DNA of 18,357 nt, from contig CAZEFT010000033.1 of assembly GCA_964511495.1 (NCBI GenBank), positions 1 through 18,357 on the forward strand. Direction: 5' to 3'. The position numbers were made by a program, and so were the translations under genes. Positions 1 through 8,382 of the stretch are shown in pieces. The notes beneath the pieces are model-generated. The model searched no databases. It was not told where the DNA came from and saw only the letters and a list, made by a program, of their open reading frames with translations. Numbering within the stretch: position 1 is the first letter of the stretch; every line of letters begins with the position of its first letter. Origin of the DNA: Litorimonas sp964511495 (GTDB lineage Bacteria; Pseudomonadota; Alphaproteobacteria; Caulobacterales; Maricaulaceae).

Positions 1-46
<46 letters not shown>

Positions 47-81
47 TTTCTTTCGGGTTTGATGCCCTTGAGATGGAAGAC

Positions 82-114
82 AAAAAAAGCCCGATCAGAC
101 GATCGGGCTTTTTT
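82..114. terminator. Bidirectional intrinsic terminator between tRNA-Asp and tesB
   Basis: A perfect 8-bp stem GCCCGATC (89-96) / GATCGGGC (101-108) with loop AGAC is preceded by seven A (82-88) and followed by six T (109-114). It therefore works as a rho-independent terminator in both directions. It can end the tRNA transcript on the plus strand and the thioesterase transcript on the minus strand. Confidence 0.9.
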
Positions 115-142
115 GTTGGCTGATTTTGAGTTTACCGCCGCT

Positions 143-1033
143 CTATTCGCCTGTTTGTGGTCCGACCACGCGGATAAGCCCCTCTTGGGCAGTAGAGCAG
201 ATCAGTCGTCCCTCCTCTGTGTAGAAACTGCCGCGGTTAAAGCCACGAGAGCGAGCCGAGCGAGGGCTGTCGAGGTGGTAATAAATCCATTGATCAACGC
301 GAATAGCGTCGTGAAACCACATCGCATGGTCAAGACTCGCCCCTATAATTTTATGGGTTCGAAAGTTCACGGGTTGCGGACGTATCGCCGTGCTCATCAA
401 CGCCTTATCAGATATAAAGGCCAAAAGCGTACGGTGGACGATCGGGTCATCCCCGATTGAGTCGTTAAATTTGAACCAAAAACCAAATTCGGCCCTTTGC
501 GGGTTTGGCTGAACCACACTCTCAAGATGGGGTGTGCGGACATCTACGATATCCGGGTCGAATATCAGATAGTAACTCCGAAATTGTGCTTCGGTCAGGC
601 CGGACAATTTTGCCATCTCTTTGGTGCGATCCAAATCCGTGGGCAGGTCTTGATAAGGCGTAATTCCCTCAGGGAAATCAAATTGATGCTCATGCCCCAC
701 TTCAATGATTTGAAAACTGATGGAAGCATTGAAAATCGCCTCACCTTTTTGCTTACCCACCACACGACGTGTGGAAAAACTCCGCCCATTTCGAATGGGG
801 TCAACCTCGTAAATTATGGGGCGTGAAAGATCGCCGGGGCGGAGGAAATAACCATGCAGTGAATGCGGTTTACGATCAGGCTCGACTGTCCGAACAGCGG
901 CATTGAGCGCCTGCCCCAGAACCTGCCCGCCAAAAACGCGGGGCAATCCCATTTCCAACGTTTCCCCGCGAAAGAGAAGTGTGTCTAACTCTTCCACATG
1001 CATTTTTGTGAGAAATTCATCGCGACTAAACAT
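143..1033 (-). CDS. tesB: Acyl-CoA thioesterase II (TesB family)
   Basis: Hydrolyses acyl-CoA to free fatty acid and CoA in the cytoplasm. At 296 residues it is close to E. coli TesB (286) and aligns with it from memory throughout: the N-terminal hot-dog motif VFGGQVLGQAL (33-43), YFLRPGD (62-68), RNGRSFSTRRV (81-91), and the C-terminal hot-dog with LDHAMWFH (234-241) and STAQEG (280-285). Asp235 and Gln283 correspond to the catalytic Asp204 and Gln278 of E. coli. The Thr228 position falls in a DSPRSARSRG stretch where Pro257 aligns and Ser256 is adjacent; many family members have SP here. The start at ATG 1033 lacks a strong ribosome site, and Met11 is an alternative. The gene ends 29 bases from the shared terminator and is probably a single transcription unit. 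Confidence 0.93.
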   Translation of the reverse strand: MFSRDEFLTKMHVEELDTLLFRGETLEMGLPRVFGGQVLGQALNAAVRTVEPDRKPHSLHGYFLRPGDLSRPIIYEVDPIRNGRSFSTRRVVGKQKGEAIFNASISFQIIEVGHEHQFDFPEGITPYQDLPTDLDRTKEMAKLSGLTEAQFRSYYLIFDPDIVDVRTPHLESVVQPNPQRAEFGFWFKFNDSIGDDPIVHRTLLAFISDKALMSTAIRPQPVNFRTHKIIGASLDHAMWFHDAIRVDQWIYYHLDSPRSARSRGFNRGSFYTEEGRLICSTAQEGLIRVVGPQTGE

Positions 1034-1175
1034 AGTCGCGGCTTACCGAGGCCCTGTACGCTTATCAATAGAAATTGGTGATGAGTGTCCCTGCACCAAC
1101 GGGGTGGGCGCGTGTGGTTCTGACTTGGCCAAACAATATAGACTTGCAGCGCTATAAAGCGCTCGTTTTACCGCC

Positions 1176-1838
1176 CTAATTCGTCAAAACTTCGCGACGA
1201 ACCACATAGAAATCAGAAAAGGGAATGCTCGAAGAACTGTCCAAACGAATTTCGGGCATTGTTGTCAAACCATATTGAGCAATTTCAGTCTCATTCATCC
1301 AGTAAATGCCGTCTGCAGGTGCCTGATAAATTGTGAACCAATAAAACGCCTCGGGCACACCCATGTCTATAATATAATTTTTATTGAGGGCATGTGCTAT
1401 GTCATCTTTGGGAAATTCCGACGCTTCTTTCGATCCATCAAACCAAGAGTGGACGCCGATTTGTGCGCCGCGTTCCATGGTGCGCTTATTTCCGGCCAGA
1501 AAGAGATCAACCGCGCCCGACGCAATAACACTCTTTGCGGTCAGGTGTGTGTTCAGCCCCTGCTCCCGCAACCAACGCCCCATCGCGAATGTCACTTCGT
1601 CATCAAATGAGCCCGGCATGGCCGTGAAAACAAGTGTTTCGATCTGCGGGTTCTTTTCCACGGTCTTTTTGACTTGTTTGAAGCTCTTCGAGTTAAGCTC
1701 ATTCATTACATAGAGCTTATCTCCCTGAACGGATAATTCCGTCAGGTTCACTTTATTCAAAACCAACACCGCAGTTGATGTACAAGCACTTAAAACGACG
1801 ATAGCGATTAGAAGTGTCAGAGTTTTCACCAAACGCAT
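1176..1838 (-). CDS. Lipoprotein with ClpP/SppA-like (crotonase-fold) serine protease domain, COG3904-like
   Basis: A 220-residue predicted envelope lipoprotein. Residues 1-19 form a signal peptide ending in the lipobox LSAC, with Cys19 as the lipidation site. The rest resembles the COG3904 group of periplasmic proteins with a ClpP-like fold. VIASGAVDLFLAGNKR (104-119) carries a candidate nucleophile Ser107, and GAQIGVHSW (124-132) carries candidate His130. The 23-residue spacing is close to the 25 residues of ClpP. A third catalytic residue is not obvious. The usual GGSV oxyanion segment appears as MPGSFDDE (74-81). AAGGA 6 bases before the ATG supports the start. It lies 48 bases downstream of lon with no terminator between them, so co-transcription with lon is plausible. 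The fold is fairly clear; the activity and substrate are unknown. Confidence 0.72.
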   Translation of the reverse strand: MRLVKTLTLLIAIVVLSACTSTAVLVLNKVNLTELSVQGDKLYVMNELNSKSFKQVKKTVEKNPQIETLVFTAMPGSFDDEVTFAMGRWLREQGLNTHLTAKSVIASGAVDLFLAGNKRTMERGAQIGVHSWFDGSKEASEFPKDDIAHALNKNYIIDMGVPEAFYWFTIYQAPADGIYWMNETEIAQYGLTTMPEIRLDSSSSIPFSDFYVVRREVLTN

Positions 1839-1886
1839 TCGCTATCCTTCAAAGCTCGACATAATGCCTTACAAACTTAACGGCTC

Positions 1887-4295
1887 CTAATGCGGCGCAC
1901 CGCCACCAATTGCAGGGTCATTGGTTTGGCCGCCAATCAGAACTCCGGCGAGAGCGGCTTCGTCACTGGCCGTCCATTCAATTTTCTTGGTTTTCTGAGT
2001 CAAAGCCTGTTTGAGCACCTCTTCCACATTAGAAACCGCGATAATCTCCAGAGCGTCTTTGACGTTATCAGGGATGTCAGCAAGATCTTTTTCATTTTCT
2101 TGCGGGATGAGAACAGTTTTCACACCACCGCGCAGGGCCGCCAAGAGCTTCTCTTTTAACCCGCCAATCGGCAGAACACGACCGCGCAGGGTGACCTCCC
2201 CCGTCATCGCAATATCATTACGCACGGGAATTTGGGTCAAAACACTGACCATAGCTGTGACCATGGCAATACCCGCGGACGGGCCGTCCTTTGGCGTTGC
2301 GGCCTCCGGTACGTGCACATGGATGTCGGTTGTGCGGAAGAGACGTGGACTAATACCCAATTCAGGCGCTCGTGCCTGCACGTAAGAATTGGCCGCAGAA
2401 ATCGACTCTTTCATCACGTCTTTCAGGTTACCCGTAATTTTCACCCCGCCTTTGCCTGGCATAGACAAGGCTTCAATCGTCAAGATATCTCCGCCAACTT
2501 CCGTCCAAGCCAAGCCTGTCACAACGCCAATTTGATCGGTATCATCGGCACGGCCAAAGCGGAATTTTTTCACGCCTAAATAGTCTTCAATATTGGCGGA
2601 CGTAATTTTGACGGCAGTTTCTTCATTCGCCACAATCCGTTTCAATGCTTTACGCGCCAGACGGGCGATTTCACGTTTCAGGCTGCGGACACCGGCTTCG
2701 CGTGTGTAGTAACGCACAATGTCACGTAACGCGTCCTCTTCGACAGTAAATTCTTCCGTCTTCAAACCGTGTTCCTTCACCTGATCAGGCAAAAGATGAC
2801 GGAGCGCAATTTCGATCTTTTCATCTTCTGTATAACCCGGAATGCGAATTATCTCCATGCGGTCAAGAAGCGGTTGCGGCATGTTCAAACTATTCGCCGT
2901 GGTGATGAACATGACATCGGACAGGTCGTAATCAACATCCAGATAATGGTCATTAAAGGTGTCATTCTGCTCAGGATCCAGCACTTCCAAAAGCGCGGCT
3001 GACGGGTCACCCCGATGATCCATACCCATTTTGTCGACTTCATCGAAGAGGAATAAAGGATTGTTATATTTAGCCTTTTTCATGGATTGAATCACACGTC
3101 CGGGCATTGATCCGATATAGGTTCGGCGATGGCCGCGAATTTCAGATTCATCCCGGACACCACCGAGAGAGACGCGAACAAATTCGCGCCCTGTCGCGCG
3201 CGCGACCGATTTACCCAATGATGTCTTACCGACACCGGGAGGGCCAACGAGACAAAGGATGGGGCCTTTGACAGTCTTTGTGCGGGTCTGCACCGCCAAA
3301 TGTTCAATGATACGTTCTTTGACTTTATCCAATCCATAATGATCAGCGTCCAGAATATCTTGGGCTTTGGCAAGGTCACGCTGCACGCGCTTTTTCTTGC
3401 CCCAAGGCACGGAGAGCATCCAATCGATATAGTTGCGCGAAACATTGGCTTCGGCGCTCATCTGGCTCATCTGTTTCAGTTTTTTGAGTTCCGCCGTGAC
3501 CTTTTCAAGCGCCTCTTTCGTCAATTTGGTTTTGGCAACGCGTTCTTGCAACTCGGCCATTTCATCTGGCGCATCGCCTCCGCCAAGCTCAGATTGGATC
3601 GCTTTCATCTGTTCATTCAGATAATATTCGCGTTGAGTTTTTTCCATCTGACGTTTGACGCGCCCACGGATTTTCTTCTCAACCTTTAATACACTGGCTT
3701 CGGCATCGATCAGGTCCATAATCAGGGTCAAGCGTTTCGCAACGTCAGCTTGGCCCAAAAGCTCCTGCTTATTGTCCAAATCCGCATTTAAGTGCACAGC
3801 AACAATATCAGAGAGTTTAGACGGCTCGGACGTATCCGTCACAGATGTCACGACCTCTTCGGCAATTTTCTTATTCAGACCGCCATAATTTTCAAACTTT
3901 TCGCGGACTTGTTTGGCCAGAGCTTTGGCCTTTAATTTATTTCCGATCAGGGTTTTCGTAATAGCGACATGAGCCTCCAAGAAGGAGTCATTTTCAGTGA
4001 AGCTTTCTACACTGGCGCGGTCTTGACCTTCGACCAAAACGCGAACTGTGCCATCAGGTAATTTCAATAATTGTAAGATTTTAGCGATACAGCCTTCAGC
4101 GTAAATATCGCTCTGTCCCGGATTGTCATTATCCGCATCTTTTTGCGTCAAAAGCATTATGCGCTTTTCTTGACTCATCACTTCTTCGAGGGCGCTAATA
4201 GATTTTTCCCGACCCACGAAAAGCGGGACAACCATGTGCGGAAAGACCACAATATCGCGAAGGGGTAAAACCGGTAAGAGATGCGTTTCAGTCAT
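1887..4295 (-). CDS. lon: ATP-dependent protease Lon (endopeptidase La)
   Basis: A cytoplasmic homo-oligomeric AAA+ serine protease that degrades misfolded and short-lived regulatory proteins. In alphaproteobacteria its known substrates include CcrM, DnaA and SciP. The order is an N-terminal LON substrate-binding domain (about 5-200), a coiled-coil linker (about 200-300), an AAA+ module with Walker A GPPGVGKTS (351-359) and Walker B LFLFDEVDK (414-422), and a peptidase domain with KDGPSAGIAM carrying Ser673 and the GGLKEK segment carrying Lys716, the Ser-Lys dyad. The length is 802 residues, slightly above E. coli (784) because of a Gly-rich C-terminal tail ending GGGAPH. I chose ATG 4295, with GAGG 7 bases upstream, over the in-frame TTG at 4298. 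The gene is monocistronic or followed by the lipoprotein gene, and is preceded by a candidate sigma-32 promoter. Confidence 0.98.
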   Translation of the reverse strand: MTETHLLPVLPLRDIVVFPHMVVPLFVGREKSISALEEVMSQEKRIMLLTQKDADNDNPGQSDIYAEGCIAKILQLLKLPDGTVRVLVEGQDRASVESFTENDSFLEAHVAITKTLIGNKLKAKALAKQVREKFENYGGLNKKIAEEVVTSVTDTSEPSKLSDIVAVHLNADLDNKQELLGQADVAKRLTLIMDLIDAEASVLKVEKKIRGRVKRQMEKTQREYYLNEQMKAIQSELGGGDAPDEMAELQERVAKTKLTKEALEKVTAELKKLKQMSQMSAEANVSRNYIDWMLSVPWGKKKRVQRDLAKAQDILDADHYGLDKVKERIIEHLAVQTRTKTVKGPILCLVGPPGVGKTSLGKSVARATGREFVRVSLGGVRDESEIRGHRRTYIGSMPGRVIQSMKKAKYNNPLFLFDEVDKMGMDHRGDPSAALLEVLDPEQNDTFNDHYLDVDYDLSDVMFITTANSLNMPQPLLDRMEIIRIPGYTEDEKIEIALRHLLPDQVKEHGLKTEEFTVEEDALRDIVRYYTREAGVRSLKREIARLARKALKRIVANEETAVKITSANIEDYLGVKKFRFGRADDTDQIGVVTGLAWTEVGGDILTIEALSMPGKGGVKITGNLKDVMKESISAANSYVQARAPELGISPRLFRTTDIHVHVPEAATPKDGPSAGIAMVTAMVSVLTQIPVRNDIAMTGEVTLRGRVLPIGGLKEKLLAALRGGVKTVLIPQENEKDLADIPDNVKDALEIIAVSNVEEVLKQALTQKTKKIEWTASDEAALAGVLIGGQTNDPAIGGGAPH

Positions 4296-4345
4296 CAAAT
4301 TTCCTCAAATTCGCGCGTCAAACCACGCTTTTTCTTATCATTTAC

Positions 4346-4374
4346 AGATGGGTTGTCGGAACACATGTGGCAAG
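4346..4374 (-). promoter_or_regulatory. Candidate sigma-32 (heat-shock) promoter of lon
   Basis: Read on the minus strand, CTTG (4371-4374) is followed by 18 bases and CCCATCT (4346-4352). This matches the alphaproteobacterial RpoH pattern CTTG-N17/18-CYTAT in all but one base, and the E. coli -10 CCCATnT exactly. It lies about 50 bases upstream of the lon ATG. lon is a classic RpoH target, so position and sequence agree. It has not been tested. Confidence 0.5.
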
Positions 4375-4438
4375 GGTTGAAACAGAATTTCACTGCTATC
4401 ACTTCACCAGAAAGCCAAGAGCAAATAGAATCAGACAT

Positions 4439-4464
4439 AAAAAAAACCGCCACTTTCGTGGCGA
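4439..4464 (-). terminator. Intrinsic terminator of clpX
   Basis: On the minus strand a CGCCAC-GAAA-GTGGCG hairpin (4448-4463) with a GNRA-type loop is followed by GG and then eight T (4439-4446). It lies about 80 bases after the clpX stop and upstream of the lon promoter, so it separates clpX from lon. Confidence 0.88.
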
Positions 4465-4545
4465 TTTTAATCTGAAAGTCTTAATGAATTAAACCTTCGA
4501 AGCTAAAGCCTAAGCCCCACTCCAGCAGAGCCTGTTTAGACACGC

Positions 4546-5811
4546 TTAGCCGGCCTTATCTTTAGATTTTTCCTCATCGGAATGAACAACAAGTGGCTTG
4601 GCTGTGCCATTGACCACTTCGCCGTTAATGACGACCTCACCAACGCCTTCATAGGCAGGCAAATCATACATTGTATCGAGTAAGATACCTTCCATGATAG
4701 ACCGAAGACCACGCGCCCCTGTTTTACGCGCCAAAGCTTTCTTCGCGATGGCTTTCAAGGCGTCATTAGAGAAAGTCAGTTTCACATTCTCCATATCAAA
4801 GAGTGTTTGATACTGCTTCACCAAAGCATTGCGTGGTTCAGTCAGAATGGAGACTAGAGCGTCTTCATCAAGATCTGTCAAAGTAGCTATAACGGGTAAG
4901 CGGCCAACAAATTCTGGAATAAGACCGAAACGGGTCAAATCGTCCGGCTCAACACCTTTAAGGATGTCGCCAACACGACGCTCATCCAATTCTTTCACTT
5001 CGCCGCCAAAACCAATGGATTTCTTATCACCACGATTAGAGATGACCTTGTCCAAACCGGCAAAAGCACCGCCGACAACGAAAAGAATATTCGTTGTATC
5101 CACTTGCAGAAATTCCTGCTGTGGGTGTTTACGACCGCCCTGAGGGGGTACTGAGGCAACAGTACCTTCCATAATTTTCAAAAGCGCTTGTTGCACGCCC
5201 TCACCTGACACGTCCCGAGTAATGGAAGGGTTGTCAGATTTGCGTGAAATCTTATCGACTTCATCGATATAAACGATGCCGCGTTGCGCACGTTCGACAT
5301 TGTAATCCGCGCTTTGCAAAAGTTTCAGAATGATATTCTCGACGTCTTCACCAACATAACCGGCTTCGGTCAATGTCGTGGCGTCTGCCATCGTAAACGG
5401 TACATCCAAAATACGCGCCAAAGTTTGCGCAAGCAGCGTCTTACCACACCCCGTAGGGCCGACGAGAAGGATGTTTGACTTGGCCAGTTCAACTTCGGGG
5501 TTAGACGTAGCATGGTTCAAACGTTTATAATGATTGTGAACGGCAACGGAGAGCACGCGCTTGGCATGGGCCTGTCCGATAACATAATCATCCAGAGTTT
5601 CACAAATTTCCTGAGGCGTAGGAACGCCCTCTGATGTTTTGGAAACAGAGCCTTTGCCCTCTTCCTTAATAATATCCATGCACAGCTCAACACATTCATC
5701 ACATATGAAAACAGTCGGGCCGGCGATTAATTTACGGACTTCATGCTGGCTCTTGCCGCAGAACGAACAATAGAGCGTATTTTTTGAATCACCGCTTGTG
5801 GTCTTGCTCAT
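4546..5811 (-). CDS. clpX: ATP-dependent Clp protease ATP-binding subunit ClpX
   Basis: The AAA+ unfoldase that recognises substrates (including ssrA-tagged proteins and, in alphaproteobacteria, cell-cycle regulators such as CtrA) and feeds them to ClpP. The 421-residue protein has the N-terminal zinc-binding domain with Cys15, Cys18, Cys37 and Cys40, Walker A GPTGCGKT (118-125), pore loop GYVGEDVEN (151-159), and Walker B IVYIDEVDK (179-187). Further on are the RKH loop GGRKHPQQEF and the ClpP-binding loop IGFGGEVK. An upstream in-frame TTG at 5865 would add 18 residues. I reject it because Caulobacter-type ClpX starts at the equivalent of MSKTTSGD, and an AGGA lies upstream of ATG 5811. It has its own upstream region, separated from clpP by a terminator. 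Confidence 0.98.
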   Translation of the reverse strand: MSKTTSGDSKNTLYCSFCGKSQHEVRKLIAGPTVFICDECVELCMDIIKEEGKGSVSKTSEGVPTPQEICETLDDYVIGQAHAKRVLSVAVHNHYKRLNHATSNPEVELAKSNILLVGPTGCGKTLLAQTLARILDVPFTMADATTLTEAGYVGEDVENIILKLLQSADYNVERAQRGIVYIDEVDKISRKSDNPSITRDVSGEGVQQALLKIMEGTVASVPPQGGRKHPQQEFLQVDTTNILFVVGGAFAGLDKVISNRGDKKSIGFGGEVKELDERRVGDILKGVEPDDLTRFGLIPEFVGRLPVIATLTDLDEDALVSILTEPRNALVKQYQTLFDMENVKLTFSNDALKAIAKKALARKTGARGLRSIMEGILLDTMYDLPAYEGVGEVVINGEVVNGTAKPLVVHSDEEKSKDKAG

Positions 5812-5909
5812 AATCGTTTCATTCCTATCAAGGCTTTGGACGGCTCCAAAACCTTGCAATTTCAATGCCTAATGCCAATTTTATCACTGACTATAAGGTC
5901 GTTTTCTTA

Positions 5910-5935
5910 ATTCCCCCTTACACTGTCGGGGGAAT
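5910..5935. repeat. 8-bp perfect inverted repeat upstream of clpX, possible operator or leader hairpin
   Basis: ATTCCCCC (5910-5917) and GGGGGAAT (5928-5935) are perfectly complementary across a 10-base spacer. The repeat lies 99 bases upstream of the clpX ATG and has no T run, so it does not read as a terminator. It could be a protein-binding dyad or a hairpin in the clpX leader RNA. No regulator can be named from sequence alone. Confidence 0.5.
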
Positions 5936-5973
5936 ACTTATTATTGGACACCTAAAAACAAACGTTTTCAAGC

Positions 5974-6009
5974 AAAAAAGCGGGGTGTGCACAGTCCGGC
6001 ACACCCCGC
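5974..6009 (-). terminator. Intrinsic terminator of clpP
   Basis: A perfect 10-bp stem, GCGGGGTGTG (5980-5989) with CACACCCCGC (6000-6009) across a 10-base loop, is followed on the minus strand by six T (5974-5979). It begins about 45 bases after the clpP stop, which implies that clpX is mostly transcribed from its own promoter. Confidence 0.92.
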
Positions 6010-6053
6010 CAAAATCTTATTGCGCTCTGCCCCAGCGCGAAAAATTCAAACGG

Positions 6054-6671
6054 TTATTTTTCACCGCGTGACGTATAGACGTGATCGACAATGCCAAAGT
6101 CTTTGGCTTCCTCCGCCGTCATGAAATGATCGCGATCAAGTGTTTTTTCAATCGTCGCATATTTCTTGCCGGTATGTTTGACGTAAATTTCGTTCAAACG
6201 CTTCTTCATTGACAAAATATCTTGCGCGTGACGTTCAATATCAGACGCTTGACCCCGGAAACCACCGGACGGCTGATGCACCATCACCCGCGCATTAGGC
6301 AGAGCGATACGCATATCTGCTTCACCCGCTGCCAAGAGCAAAGAGCCCATAGAACAGGCCTGACCGATACATACGGTTGTCACAGGTGATTTAATATATT
6401 GCATCGTGTCATAAATCGCCATGCCAGAGGTCACCACGCCACCCGGCGAATTGATATACATGGAAATTTCTTTTTTCGGATTTTCACTTTCCAAGAACAG
6501 AAGCTGTGCCGTGATAGAAGACGCCATGCTATCTTCGACAGGGCCGGACAAGAAAATAATACGATCACGCAAGAGGCGAGAATAAATATCAAATGCGCGC
6601 TCACCGCGGCTGGATTGTTCCACAACAGTGGGGATGAGGTAATTAGTCAACTGGTCAACGGGGTCGTACAT
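6054..6671 (-). CDS. clpP: ATP-dependent Clp protease proteolytic subunit ClpP
   Basis: The tetradecameric serine peptidase that forms the degradation chamber of ClpXP (and ClpAP if ClpA is present). The 205-residue protein matches the family length. The catalytic triad is visible as Ser107 in GQACSMGS, His132 in MVHQPSGG and Asp181 in LDRDHFM, each offset by four from the E. coli precursor numbering. The substrate-binding strand SPGGVVTSG (75-83) is intact. AGGAAA four bases upstream of ATG 6671 fixes the start. A short N-terminal propeptide is expected to be removed autocatalytically. A candidate promoter lies about 60 bases upstream and a strong terminator lies just downstream, so this is probably a single-gene unit. 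Confidence 0.98.
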   Translation of the reverse strand: MYDPVDQLTNYLIPTVVEQSSRGERAFDIYSRLLRDRIIFLSGPVEDSMASSITAQLLFLESENPKKEISMYINSPGGVVTSGMAIYDTMQYIKSPVTTVCIGQACSMGSLLLAAGEADMRIALPNARVMVHQPSGGFRGQASDIERHAQDILSMKKRLNEIYVKHTGKKYATIEKTLDRDHFMTAEEAKDFGIVDHVYTSRGEK

Positions 6672-6730
6672 GGGATTTCCTGAATATATTTTTCGGCCTA
6701 AACGGACGAATATGCCATAAAAGTTACCTT

Positions 6731-6759
6731 TATATTGCCACGCTAGGACGGCTTATCAA
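6731..6759 (-). promoter_or_regulatory. Candidate promoter of clpP
   Basis: On the minus strand TTGATA (6754-6759), 17 bases and AATATA (6731-6736) form a sigma-70-like promoter about 60 bases upstream of the clpP start. The -35 is embedded in CTTGATA, which also resembles a sigma-32 -35, but the expected CYTAT box at the right distance is not clear. Dual control is possible but not shown. Confidence 0.45.
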
Positions 6760-6840
6760 GAGGGTCAATCGACAGTTAACACAGCACAGAGCCTTCTTGG
6801 CAGAAATCTGTCGATATTAACTATTTGGCGTTACACGCCC

Positions 6841-8154
6841 TCACGCCTCTTTTTGCACCTCATCCAGCCCAAATGCGACACAAAAGGCCAGCCCACACAT
6901 CCCCGCCATAACGAAAATAACGACCGCCAGTCCCGCCCAAGCGGCCAGTGCGCTGAAAAATCCGCCAAATATCAGAATCACACCAATGACGGTGTTTGAT
7001 AAAGCCGTATAGGCGGCACGCGTCTCTTGCGTCGCCATGTCAACCAAATGGGTCGAGCGCCCCAAGCGCACGCCTTGATAAGCAATCATCACTGCGAACA
7101 ATAAGACAGGCAGTACGAAAGGCGCTGAAATGACGCCGCTGACGATAAGAAAACCGGTTACCAACAAGCTGCTGGCGGAGACGAACGATGAAAGCATTAA
7201 AACCTGACGGCTCGACGTGTCAGCCAACCGCCCCCAAATATAAGCGCTCAACAAAGCGGCAAACGCAGAAGCGAAGACCAAGAGACCCAATCCGCCAAAC
7301 CCTGCGCCTTCATCAGCCCCCGCTGCCGCGACCATGAAGGGCGGCGCCAGAGCCGTGGCTGTTAGAAGTGCTCGTGTTAGAATAAATACTTGAAGGTTTT
7401 TATCCGTCTTCAACAAACCAATATCTTTAAGCGCGGCCTTAAATGCCATGGCACCACCTTCGGTCGCCCCCGCTGCCTCGTTCAATGTCATGAAAAAGGC
7501 AGCACTCACCATCCACGCGCCCCCCGCAATGAATAAGGCCGCCGTCACGAGTTGAAAGCGCGGAAGGATTTCAAACGCCAAAGTAAAGGCAAAAATAATT
7601 GTGACGATTGATGCCAAAGACCCCGCCATGCCTGTGGCCGAACCTCTCCGGGATTTTGAGACGGTCTTGCCCAACACATCTTTATAACAGACGGAGCAGA
7701 CACTGCGGGCCAGTGCCAACACCGTCAATAAGGTGACAATCAAATAACCAGCCATGGCACCCTGAACACTTAAAGCCGTCACACCAATCGCCACGGCACA
7801 CAGCCCCTGAATAATCGCGCCGACAGACCACGCATATTTTCGCTTCGGCAAAGTCCGCAAATACCCCGCCGTAAAAAGTTGCGGCAGGAGCGCGCCTGCC
7901 TCTCTGACAGGCACCAATAACCCCACTAGAAAAGCTGGAGCACCCAAGGCCGTCATCAACCAACTCAGGACGAGCTTCGGATCAATCAATCCATCCGCAG
8001 ATTTTGTGAGCGCCAAAGACGCAATATGGGTCACATAATTGCGCGGCTCTTCTCGACAGGATTGTTCGGGGATGTCCCGGCAAACGCGGCCTTCATCCTC
8101 TATCGCCAAGCGGGTGAAGACAGACTTCAAAGATATAGACAGTGTGTTTTTCAT
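6841..8154 (-). CDS. MFS-type transporter of unknown substrate
   Basis: A 437-residue integral inner-membrane protein with about 40 polar N-terminal residues followed by roughly twelve hydrophobic segments from residue 62 onward, the usual MFS layout. Short basic loops fall where MFS cytoplasmic loops are expected: LPKRKYAW (102-109) after the second segment and GKTVSKSRRGSATG (162-175) in the first half, and the second half repeats the pattern near YIWGRLADTSSRQ. The start is ATG 8154, because AGGAGGAGG lies 7 bases upstream; a longer frame to 8193 has no better site. The polar N-terminal extension with several Cys and Glu is longer than typical. The gene is divergent from the small gene at 8383 and 170 bases upstream of clpP. 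The substrate cannot be inferred. Confidence 0.8.
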   Translation of the reverse strand: MKNTLSISLKSVFTRLAIEDEGRVCRDIPEQSCREEPRNYVTHIASLALTKSADGLIDPKLVLSWLMTALGAPAFLVGLLVPVREAGALLPQLFTAGYLRTLPKRKYAWSVGAIIQGLCAVAIGVTALSVQGAMAGYLIVTLLTVLALARSVCSVCYKDVLGKTVSKSRRGSATGMAGSLASIVTIIFAFTLAFEILPRFQLVTAALFIAGGAWMVSAAFFMTLNEAAGATEGGAMAFKAALKDIGLLKTDKNLQVFILTRALLTATALAPPFMVAAAGADEGAGFGGLGLLVFASAFAALLSAYIWGRLADTSSRQVLMLSSFVSASSLLVTGFLIVSGVISAPFVLPVLLFAVMIAYQGVRLGRSTHLVDMATQETRAAYTALSNTVIGVILIFGGFFSALAAWAGLAVVIFVMAGMCGLAFCVAFGLDEVQKEA

Positions 8155-8382
8155 AACGCGTCCTCCTCCTGATAAAGTGACGCCGTTCACCATGCAACGA
8201 CTAACAAACCCTAATATTTGAATGCACCGAACCGCTCTTTTCTCAAACGCTTTTCGCGTAACAATCTGATAGATAAACAGAATTTTTGGGGTGTATGTCT
8301 TTCACTCTCCCTACTCTATAAAGAGACTCGTTTTGCAAACAGGCCTACCCTGTGAAGTTACTAGATTATCGGAGGACAGACT

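Noticed and set aside
59..460. Plus-strand open frame of 133 codons beginning beside the tRNA
   Set aside because: It runs through the terminator hairpin and antisense to tesB, and its composition shows no protein family pattern. It is a shadow of tesB.
1148..1163. Hairpin AGCGCT-ATAA-AGCGCT downstream of the lipoprotein gene
   Set aside because: The stem is real, but there is no T run on the minus strand after it and only TTTT on the other side. It is too weak to call a terminator for the lipoprotein gene.
4298..4298. TTG at 4298 as lon start, and TTG at 5865 as clpX start
   Set aside because: In both cases the next ATG has better ribosome-site spacing and matches the family N-terminus.
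5865..6071. Plus-strand open frame of 68 codons in the clpX-clpP gap
   Set aside because: It reads through the dyad and the clpP terminator, has no ribosome site and resembles no known protein.
6768..6815. ATCGACAG and CTGTCGAT as an inverted repeat between the MFS gene and clpP
   Set aside because: The halves are 32 bases apart with no matching context, and with short words such pairs are expected by chance. It is kept only as a possible regulator site.
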